Shown here piece after piece: positions 1 to 5,282 of a stretch of DNA of 6,217 nucleotides (positions within the stretch are counted from its first letter, which is position 1; every line of letters starts with the position of its first letter). This DNA comes from Gammaproteobacteria bacterium. GTDB taxonomy: Bacteria; Pseudomonadota; Gammaproteobacteria; Pseudomonadales; Halomonadaceae. The stretch spans positions 2,358 through 8,574 of the forward strand of contig JAMCZP010000296.1 of the NCBI GenBank assembly GCA_023485185.1, given 5' to 3'. The position numbers and the translations under genes were made by a program. The notes under the pieces are model-generated. The model saw only the letters and a program-made list of their open reading frames with translations, made no database searches and was not told the DNA's origin.

Positions 1-48
1 GGTAATTGGTTGGGCTTCTTCCATCAAGATGGTGCCATTCATCATTGA
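1..48 (+). CDS. Possible C-terminal tail of an upstream gene
   Basis: Frame 1 is open from the left edge to a TGA at 46-48 and encodes 15 residues, GNWLGFFHQDGAIHH. The stop lies 12 nt before the copA ATG, which is the tight spacing expected of an upstream gene in the same operon, and the copA ribosome-binding site (GGGAG, 50-54) follows it immediately. The tail is too short to assign to a family. It may simply be open non-coding sequence, because 16 codons without a stop is not significant. It is listed because the spacing fits an operon. Confidence 0.3.
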   Translation, partial: GNWLGFFHQDGAIHH

Positions 49-60
49 TGGGAGTTACAC

Positions 61-1941
61 ATGGCACGCTCAAGCATCATTTCTCACCCGCTTTCTCGCC
101 GGCAGGTCCTAAAAGGCGGCGCTGCCCTAGGAATAGGTTCCGCTGCCGCAATGGGATTAACCCCCGCCTGGGCAAACCCCTGGGGCCGCAGCAATGTCTA
201 CGCGCAGGGCGTTGAAGAAGGGCCCGAGGTATCGCTGGCGATCCGCCGTGAATCGTTGCCTATTGACGGACAAGAAGCCCAACCAATTACCATTAACGGT
301 ACCAGTCCTGGCCCGCTGATTCGTTTGAAAGAAGGTCAAGACGCAGTACTGCGTGTCACCAACCTGCTGGACGAGCCCACCTCCATCCACTGGCATGGTC
401 TCATTCTACCGCCGGAAATGGATGGTGTGCCTGGCGTTAGCTTTGCAGGTATCGCCCCTGGTGAAACCTTTACCTACCGTTTTCCCGTCTGTCAGAACGG
501 TACCTACTGGTACCACAGTCATTCCGGTATGCAGGAGCAGCTTGGCCATGCAGGGCCATTGATTATCGACGCTGCCGAGCGTGAGCCTATCCGTTACGAC
601 CGTGAGCATGTGTTACTGCTCACCGACTGGACTTTTGAAGACCCGATGTCGGTGTTCCGTAATCTGAAAACCATGGAAGGCTATTACAACTTCCAAGAGC
701 GCACGATTGCTGACTTCTTTGCCGATGTTCGTAACAACGGTTTTGCTCAGACCGCTGAAATGCGCGGCATGTGGGCTCAAATGCGCATGAGTTCGCGGGA
801 TATCGCCGATGTCACCGGCAGTACTTATACCTACCTGCTTAACGGTCACTCCCCCCAAGAAAACTGGAATGCGCTGTTCAAGGCTGGTGAGCGGGTACGA
901 CTACGCGTGATTAACGGGTCGGCGATGTCATACTTTGATGTACGTATACCTGGTTTGAAGATGACCGTCGTTGCTGCCGATGGCCAGCCAGTGCAACCCG
1001 TTCCTGTTGATGAGTTCCGTATTGGCGTGGCGGAAACGTACGATGTGCTTGTTTCACCAGAAGATGATCGAGCCTATACCATCTTCGCCGAAGCCATGGA
1101 TCGGAGTGGCTACGCTCGCGCCACGCTAGCTCCACGTGAAGGCATGCAGGCGGAGATTCCTGAACGCCGTCAAATTGCAGACCGCGGTATGGAAGCCATG
1201 GGTGCCCACGGTATGGGCGGTATGGATCACTCCAACATGGCGGGGATGGATCACTCTGGCATGTCCAATATGCAAGGAATGGATCATTCCAACATGTCGG
1301 GGATGGGTCATTCTGGGATGTCGAATATGGAAGGCATGGATCATTCCAGCATGGCTGGGATGGATCACTCCGGTATGTCCAACATGCAAGGCATGGATCA
1401 CTCTACTATGGGGGGGATGGCAGCCGAGCAGGCCAAAATAGGCGCAAATGGTTTGCTTCTCGCCGGTGAAGCTCAGCCGGGCTCTCGCTATAACCAGGCG
1501 GGAATCGGCATTGATCCTGACGAAAGACGCGTATTGGTTTACCGGGATCTCAAAGCGTTCACACCATGGCCTGATCGCCGTGAGCCAGGCCGTGAGCTTG
1601 AGCTGCACCTGACCGGCAATATGGAGCGTTATATGTGGTCGTTCGACGGTAAGAAGTTTAGCGAAGTGACGGGCCCTATTCATTTTGAGAAAGATGAGCG
1701 GCTGCGCCTAATTCTGATTAACGACACCATGATGGAGCATCCTATTCACCTCCACGGTATGTGGATGGAGCTAGAAAACGGCCAAGGGGAATTGATACCA
1801 CGCAAACACACCCTAAATGTGAAGCCCGGTGAGCGCGTATCTGCGTTGATCACCGCAGATGCAGAGGGCAGTTGGGCGTTCCACTGCCACCTTCTCTATC
1901 ACATGGATGCTGGCATGTTCCGCGTTGTTCAAGTTTCTTAA
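61..1941 (+). CDS. copA: CopA, copper-resistance multicopper oxidase (Tat-exported)
   Basis: This 626-residue CopA-family multicopper oxidase oxidises Cu(I) to the less toxic Cu(II) in the periplasm, using O2. The start at 61 has GGGAG at 50-54 and gives a Tat signal peptide: SRRQVLKG at residues 12-19, a hydrophobic stretch, and likely cleavage after the Ala of TPAWA (about 38). Three cupredoxin domains follow. Copper-ligand motifs are all present: HWHG (110-113), HSH (152-154), HPIHLHG (560-566) and HCHLLYHMDAGM (608-619). The last two supply the type 1 ligands His560, Cys609, His614 and Met619 plus trinuclear-centre histidines. Residues 377-453, between domains 2 and 3, form a Met/His/Asp-rich insert typical of CopA and likely to bind extra Cu(I); here it is a regular 19-residue repeat. 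The gene is intact and transcribed with copB. The family call is secure; catalytic activity is inferred from conserved ligands. Confidence 0.97.
   Translation: MARSSIISHPLSRRQVLKGGAALGIGSAAAMGLTPAWANPWGRSNVYAQGVEEGPEVSLAIRRESLPIDGQEAQPITINGTSPGPLIRLKEGQDAVLRVTNLLDEPTSIHWHGLILPPEMDGVPGVSFAGIAPGETFTYRFPVCQNGTYWYHSHSGMQEQLGHAGPLIIDAAEREPIRYDREHVLLLTDWTFEDPMSVFRNLKTMEGYYNFQERTIADFFADVRNNGFAQTAEMRGMWAQMRMSSRDIADVTGSTYTYLLNGHSPQENWNALFKAGERVRLRVINGSAMSYFDVRIPGLKMTVVAADGQPVQPVPVDEFRIGVAETYDVLVSPEDDRAYTIFAEAMDRSGYARATLAPREGMQAEIPERRQIADRGMEAMGAHGMGGMDHSNMAGMDHSGMSNMQGMDHSNMSGMGHSGMSNMEGMDHSSMAGMDHSGMSNMQGMDHSTMGGMAAEQAKIGANGLLLAGEAQPGSRYNQAGIGIDPDERRVLVYRDLKAFTPWPDRREPGRELELHLTGNMERYMWSFDGKKFSEVTGPIHFEKDERLRLILINDTMMEHPIHLHGMWMELENGQGELIPRKHTLNVKPGERVSALITADAEGSWAFHCHLLYHMDAGMFRVVQVS
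1219..1413 (+). repeat. 57-bp in-frame tandem repeat in copA (Met/His copper-binding array)
   Basis: Three full 57-bp units (1219-1275, 1276-1332, 1333-1389) and a partial fourth (1390-1413) lie in frame inside copA. Each encodes 19 residues made of an 8-residue half (GMDHSNMA-like) and an 11-residue half (GMDHSGMSNMQ-like). The units differ mostly at third positions, with a few replacements: D to G at residue 416, Q to E at 424, N to S or T in the short half. The Met-x-x-Met and Asp-His pattern suits soft Cu(I) binding. Repeats of this kind can gain or lose units by slippage, so copy number probably varies between strains. Confidence 0.9.
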
Positions 1942-1946
1942 GGAGG
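1941..1946 (+). promoter_or_regulatory. copB ribosome-binding site overlapping the copA stop
   Basis: AGGAGG, a near-perfect Shine-Dalgarno, begins on the last base of the copA TAA (1939-1941) and ends 4 nt before the copB ATG at 1951. This fixes the copB start. Ribosomes finishing copA stop on the copB binding site, which favours coupled translation of the pair. Confidence 0.85.
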
Positions 1947-1950
1947 CAGT

Positions 1951-2721
1951 ATGAAAATTAAGCGCTACTTAACCCTCGCCAGCGCCGCCCTTGGCATGGC
2001 CGCCGCCACGACCGCTCAAGCCGAAGATGGCTATGCGGCACCAGACAGTTGGCCAGCGCCCACTGAGGAACATAATATGGGTATGGCACTGTTTGATCGG
2101 CTCGAATATAGCGTGCCTGATAAAGGCCCAGAAGCCGTGGTATGGGACTTTCAAGGTTGGTACGGCGGCGATATCAACCGCATTTACCTAAAGTCAGAAG
2201 GCGAAAATGTCCAGGGCGACGGCGAAGATGCTGAGTTTGAGTCTTTGGAACTACTCTATAGTCGTTTAGTGGCTGATTTTTGGGAGTTACAGGGGGGGAT
2301 CGGTTATCAAGGCGGTGTTTTCTCCGATGATCACGCCGAACGCACCTATGGGGTTGTCGGCCTGCAAGGCATAATGCCCTACGGCATTGAAACCGACGTG
2401 GCATTACGAGTGAGTGAAGATGGCGACGTGGCCGCCAGTTTTGAAGGCGAATACGATCTGCGCCTGACTCAGCGGCTCTACCTACAGCCGCGCACCGAAA
2501 TTGCCGTTGCTGCTAGCGAAGTCGAGGAGTTTGGTGTGGGTGAGGGCCTTAACTCAGTGCGTGTCGGCATGCGCCTGGGCTACGAAGTGACCAGACGCTT
2601 TGCGCCTTACGTGGGCGCTTACTGGGTAAAAGAGTATGGCGATACCGCTGACCTTTCTCGTGCTGGCGGGAATAATACCGAAGATACCGGCGTGGTGGCA
2701 GGTGTCAGGTTAATGTTTTAA
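1951..2721 (+). CDS. copB: CopB, outer-membrane copper-resistance protein
   Basis: This 256-residue CopB-family protein is predicted to be an outer-membrane beta-barrel acting with CopA in copper sequestration or export. It has a Sec signal peptide, with likely cleavage after AQA (residue 24). The family signature WYGGDINRIYLKSEGE is at 70-85, ahead of alternating amphipathic strands, the RRFAPYVGAYW strand (215-225) and a terminal Phe as the barrel-assembly signal. Many CopB proteins carry a long Met/His-rich segment between signal peptide and barrel. Here residues 25-48 have only a remnant (HNMGMALF), so the protein is shorter than typical and the Met-rich copper-binding capacity sits in CopA. 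The gene starts 9 nt after copA and is followed by a terminator, making it the last gene of the operon. The family call is firm; the exact transport role of CopB is not settled. Confidence 0.93.
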   Translation: MKIKRYLTLASAALGMAAATTAQAEDGYAAPDSWPAPTEEHNMGMALFDRLEYSVPDKGPEAVVWDFQGWYGGDINRIYLKSEGENVQGDGEDAEFESLELLYSRLVADFWELQGGIGYQGGVFSDDHAERTYGVVGLQGIMPYGIETDVALRVSEDGDVAASFEGEYDLRLTQRLYLQPRTEIAVAASEVEEFGVGEGLNSVRVGMRLGYEVTRRFAPYVGAYWVKEYGDTADLSRAGGNNTEDTGVVAGVRLMF

Positions 2722-2744
2722 ATCGTTAAGCACTCTATAACTTG

Positions 2745-2771
2745 CGCCACCGAAAGGTGGCGTTTTTTTTT
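2745..2771 (+). terminator. Intrinsic terminator of the copAB operon
   Basis: The perfect 7-bp stem CGCCACC (2745-2751) / GGTGGCG (2756-2762) encloses a GAAA tetraloop and is followed by nine T residues (2763-2771). It lies 23 nt after the copB stop. It ends the copper operon and separates it from the gene at 2853. Confidence 0.93.
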
Positions 2772-2811
2772 GCTAATAAACCACTAAATTCAGCTTCAAT
2801 TCATACTCTAA

Positions 2812-2836
2812 GGTTATTATTAAATTGTAAATAACC
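2812..2836 (+). promoter_or_regulatory. Inverted repeat upstream of the small secreted-protein gene
   Basis: GGTTATT (2812-2818) and AATAACC (2830-2836) are perfect 7-nt arms with an 11-nt AT-rich spacer. The right arm ends 16 nt before the ATG at 2853, and GGAG at 2840-2843 is the likely ribosome-binding site. The element overlaps a TATTAT -10-like hexamer (2815-2820), but no good -35 box lies at the right distance. It could be an operator or a weak 5' leader hairpin. AT-rich dyads of this size also arise by chance. Confidence 0.3.
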
Positions 2837-2852
2837 AGCGGAGTAAACCACC

Positions 2853-3269
2853 ATGAAATTTAAAGCAATTATTTTTGGCGCAACGGTAGCAACTATACTA
2901 TCTACACCTGTCTTGGCTAGCTTAGGTAACACCTCTCAAGGCGCTCCGACGCTTGAAAGAGGCGTATCTTCTACGCTGATTCTTGCACAAGGGCACCCGA
3001 AGCGTTTCAATATTAATATTGAACAAGCGACTACCCTCCAAGTGACAAGTGAACATTTTCCGGGCATTACAAGCACTGGCAACCGCATTTCAGCTGTTCT
3101 TTATAATGAGGCGGGACAGCAGGTAGCAGAAGCTTCCAGCCCACGGGGGCACTTCGAACTTATTCGTCAGCTGCAACCGGGCAATTATCAGCTTGAGGTG
3201 AGTGGTAGCTCATTGGGAGGTAATAACCAAAGTGACAGTAACCGTTATGAACTACATGTCGCTTACTAA
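2853..3269 (+). CDS. Small secreted protein with a PPC-like beta-sandwich
   Basis: This 138-residue protein of unknown function is exported. Residues 1-22 form a Sec signal peptide (Lys-rich start, hydrophobic core, STPVLA before SLG). The mature part (about 116 residues) resembles a bacterial pre-peptidase C-terminal (PPC) domain: a leading L-x-x-G segment (34-37), a hydrophobic strand with LILAQG (42-47), AVLYNEAGQQV (81-91), the pattern LQPGNYQLEVSG (107-118) and a final YELHV strand (132-136). PPC domains usually sit beside secreted enzymes; here it stands alone. It has no Cys and only four His (49, 68, 100, 135), with no Met/His cluster, so nothing in it suggests copper binding despite its neighbours. 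GGAG at 2840-2843 supports the start. It lies between two terminators and appears monocistronic. That it is a real exported protein is well supported; the domain call is moderate and made by eye. Confidence 0.8.
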   Translation: MKFKAIIFGATVATILSTPVLASLGNTSQGAPTLERGVSSTLILAQGHPKRFNINIEQATTLQVTSEHFPGITSTGNRISAVLYNEAGQQVAEASSPRGHFELIRQLQPGNYQLEVSGSSLGGNNQSDSNRYELHVAY

Positions 3270-3295
3270 GCGCCATTAATAATTATAGCTGATTC

Positions 3296-3326
3296 AAAAG
3301 GGGCTAGCTGCAAGCTAGCCCCTTTT
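3296..3326 (+). terminator. Bidirectional terminator between convergent units
   Basis: A perfect 14-bp inverted repeat, 3296-3309 with 3313-3326, encloses the 3-nt loop GCA. The stem has a GGGGCTAGCT core flanked by AAAA on the left and TTTT on the right, so either transcript makes a GC-rich hairpin ending in a short U run. It lies 27 nt after the stop of the gene at 2853 and about 105 nt beyond the end of the oppositely directed csp remnant. Sequence 3327-3431 shows no other gene or clear signal. Confidence 0.85.
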
Positions 3327-3431
3327 AGGTCATTTAAAAAACAACATGTTAATTCTGAAGCCTCAATTAAAATATATAACCCCCTAGAAGATAACGTCCA
3401 ACCAGAGCGCTCGCCCCGGCTGGCTTAAAGT

Positions 3432-3696
3432 TTAGCTGGCCATTGCGGCACATTCTTCAGCGCAGCGATGACAAGCTTGAGCACACTCTTGGCAGTGGGG
3501 TGCATCATGTTTTGCACACTCATCACCATATTTCTTACAAATGACGGTACATAGACGGCAGATCTCGTACGCAAACTCACTCTCTTGTGCCATAAACGAG
3601 GCGGCTAACCAACAAATTTGAGCACATTGCATTAAGGCGAATATATTCCGCCATCATGTTTACGTCGTATTCTTTTAGGCACTCAGTTGCACATTG
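3432..3696 (-). pseudogene. Truncated, frameshifted Csp four-helix-bundle copper-storage protein
   Basis: Csp proteins store many Cu(I) ions along Cys residues lining a four-helix bundle. The frame 3632 to 3432 (66 codons) gives the C-terminal three helices with 11 Cys, for example EICRLCTVIC and HCQECAQACHRCAEEC. Before this, another minus frame (about 3693 to 3634) reads CATECLKEYDVNMMAEYIRL, which is the family segment that should directly precede MQCAQIC. The two join if 2 nt were lost near 3633; just upstream the 66-codon frame hits a TGA (3656-3654). The first 20 or so residues and the start codon are absent, replaced by group II intron sequence at about 3693-3697. The ATG at 3632 has no convincing ribosome-binding site and falls inside the protein. 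The family call is strong; non-function is inferred from the lost start, frameshift and missing helix. A short Cys-rich peptide could still be made. Confidence 0.85.
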
Positions 3697-4660
3697 GCCC
3701 ACCCTCGTAGGACTGGCCCTAACCCTTCGATTACCCGTTTGAGGTTACGCCCCCTGCTACGCTTCAGGATCTCACGGACACGCTGTACCATGCGCTTCCG
3801 ACTTGTCTTGGCCAGCGTCAGCTTCGGCTGTTTATGCCAAGTGAGACGGTAGCCCAGGTAGCCGCGTCTCCATGGCCGATCCACCGCACTTTTGCGGCGA
3901 TTGGCCGTCAGCCGGAGTGAGCTCTCGAGATACTCACTCCCGCCCACCTGCTCGTCGGCTTTTGACATGTCATCAGCGTAGCGGCAGAAGCAGTGGCCTT
4001 GGTATTCCAGCTCCTTGTCCAAGTCGTCCAGCAGGATCTTCGCTAGTAGCGGGCAGAGGGGCTCGCCCTGGGGCGCCCCCTGCCGTCTCGGCGTGGACAA
4101 ACCGTGTGGAACATGCCCGCCTCCAGATAGTGGCGAATCAGACGCAGCACGCGCTTATCGTCAACGTGTCGCGCGACCCGTGCCATCAGCCGGTCATGGT
4201 TCACCAGGTCGAAGAAGGCTTCCAGGTCGAGATCGACCACACAGCGGTGGCCGGTGGTAGCGTGGGCCTTCATGGCCAAGACGGCCTGCTTAGCGCTGCG
4301 CCTGGGGTGGTAGCCATAACTCGACTCAGAGAACGCTGGATCGAAGATAGGCATGAGCACTTGCGACAGCGCTTGTTGGATCAATCGGTCGGTGACCGAG
4401 GGAATGCCTAGCTGCCGCGTTCCCCCCTTAGGCTTGGAGATGGTGGCGGCTCGGATCGGTTGGTGTGATACTGATCGGCCAACAGCCGCTCGCACAGCGT
4501 TGGCCAATACGTCTAGAGGTGGACAGCCAGTTGATGCACCGTCATGCCATCGACGGCCGGTGCGCCTTTGTTGGTGACCAACTTACGGTAAACCCGCGCC
4601 ATGTTCAACGACCCGTTCCATGAGCGAGGTTGGTTCTGCTTTCACCCACGATAACGACAT
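3693..4660 (-). pseudogene. ltrA: Group II intron reverse transcriptase/maturase, decayed
   Basis: Intron-encoded proteins reverse-transcribe and help splice their host intron. The original start is probably the ATG at 4660 (MSLSWVKAEPTSLMERVV). The reading then shifts near 4605 to NMARVYRK and NKGAPAVDGM, meets an amber TAG at 4515-4513, shifts near 4459 (one base lost) to PIRAATISKPKGGTRQLGIP, and shifts again near 4100 to PRRQGAPQGEPL. RT landmarks survive: DRLIQQAL, DLDLEAFFDLVNHD (one catalytic Asp), and YADD at 3980-3969 (the catalytic pair). After YADD about nine residues seem missing compared with relatives. The maturase part ends at VLRGWAN, where intact proteins continue for some 60-70 residues; the last codons (VQLSA, stop at 3677-3675) come from csp sequence. 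With three frameshifts, one nonsense codon and a lost C-terminus it cannot be functional. Confidence 0.9.
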
Positions 4661-5202
4661 CGGCGATCACCGGCCGGGATGCGAGGCACTGCCCCTGTCC
4701 CTCTGGGTGAGTGACGGCATTAGCGTCATGGTCTGTCTTCATGATCGATCCTCGAGACGTTATCGCCTACTCGCGGTTCTTCATGTTCGGCCCTTGGTGC
4801 CGCGGTGAACCGGCACTTACTATGGCCTCGGCTGAGGTCTGGTGATCCATCCCGTCGCATTTCGACGCCGGTAGCACCGTGGCAGACCACCAGACCTCCC
4901 AGGGTAAGGCGCGCGACCTTCCCGCTTATGCCTGTCAGATATAACATCATGGCGTTTCGTGCAAGTACTGGGCTTTGATGATTATGGCCATCTCACCCCG
5001 CCATGTTGCCTCGTATCCGCTTCCTGTTCGTCAGACCAGCGTTTTGCCTCGGGCTGCCTGCAGATTCTCCCTCACGATAGACACCCTTGCCGTCGGCTAG
5101 CACTTCCCCTTGCCGGGCGTGCAGGGGACTTTCATCCCCAAGTCGAGGCACCACCCTCAGGAACAGCACCAGTCACGGCGCTGCGCGCCATGCCTGGCGC
5201 AC
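4661..5202 (-). ncRNA. Group II intron 5' RNA: domain I through the start of domain IV
   Basis: These 542 nt upstream of the maturase start have no plausible gene on either strand; open frames here are incidental. The minus strand begins GTGCGCC, matching the group II 5' consensus, and folds at once into GCGCC (5200-5196) / GGCGC (5189-5185). A second clear hairpin is GGGGA-TGAAAG-TCCCC (5139-5124). The following stretch has the purine-rich, GAA-rich character of bacterial domain I, including GACGAACAGGAAGCGGATA. A CATAA at 4986-4982 could be the EBS1 guide, since it complements TTATG just before the intron. Domain-by-domain limits cannot be set by eye. Confidence 0.8.
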
Positions 5203-5205
5203 CAT

Positions 5206-5234
5206 AAAAAAAGGCTTGGGAATACACCCAAGCC
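5206..5234 (-). terminator. Intrinsic terminator of the porin gene
   Basis: On the minus strand GGCTTGGG (5234-5227) and CCCAAGCC (5220-5213) form a perfect 8-bp stem with a 6-nt loop (TGTATT), followed by seven T residues (5212-5206). It begins 48 nt after the porin stop codon. The group II intron starts 10 nt beyond the stem, so this hairpin probably also served as the intron's target. Confidence 0.93.
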
Positions 5235-5282
5235 AATGGATCAAAACAGCTTCTCTGCTATCTATCTACTAACTCATCCGTC

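Larger units (their letters stand above)
3693..5202 (-). mobile_element. 3'-truncated bacterial group II intron, probably class C
   Basis: The element runs on the minus strand from a 5' boundary GTGCGCC at 5202 through its RNA domains and into a reverse transcriptase/maturase gene, breaking off at about 3693-3697. The 5' end lies 10 nt after the stem of the porin terminator (minus-strand exon ...TTTTTTTATG), the preferred target of class C introns. The encoded protein also reads like class C enzymes. Everything after the GWAN motif is gone: the end of the maturase domain, the rest of domain IV, and the catalytic domains V and VI. Without domain V it cannot splice or move. The missing 3' side is replaced by the csp fragment. 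Class assignment rests on the target site and protein style, without a computed fold. Confidence 0.85.

Noticed and set aside
6..215. 69-codon + frame overlapping the copA start
   Set aside because: It is out of frame with copA over the Tat signal region, has no ribosome-binding site, and its sequence is a frame-shifted reading of the signal peptide.
1126..1683. 185-codon open frame on the minus strand opposite copA, rich in His and Ile
   Set aside because: It is the antisense shadow of the Met/His repeat: ATG and GATCAC codons read backwards give CAT and GTGATC. The + frame carries all the multicopper oxidase motifs.
3395..3426. Imperfect dyad with a GAGCGCTC core just beyond the csp stop, as a possible csp terminator
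   Set aside because: The outer arms (CCAACC/GGCTGG) need a G-U pair and no T run follows on the minus strand. The perfect hairpin at 3296-3326 is a far better terminator.
3872..4411. 179-codon + strand open frame across the intron protein region
   Set aside because: The minus strand here encodes recognisable RT motifs (DLDLEAFFD, YADD). The + frame is low-complexity Pro/Arg/Ser sequence with no recognisable domain.
4726..4950. 74-codon minus-strand frame starting MMLYLTGISGKVARL
   Set aside because: It lies within the non-coding 5' RNA of the group II intron and has no recognisable family. Intact introns of this class have no gene here.
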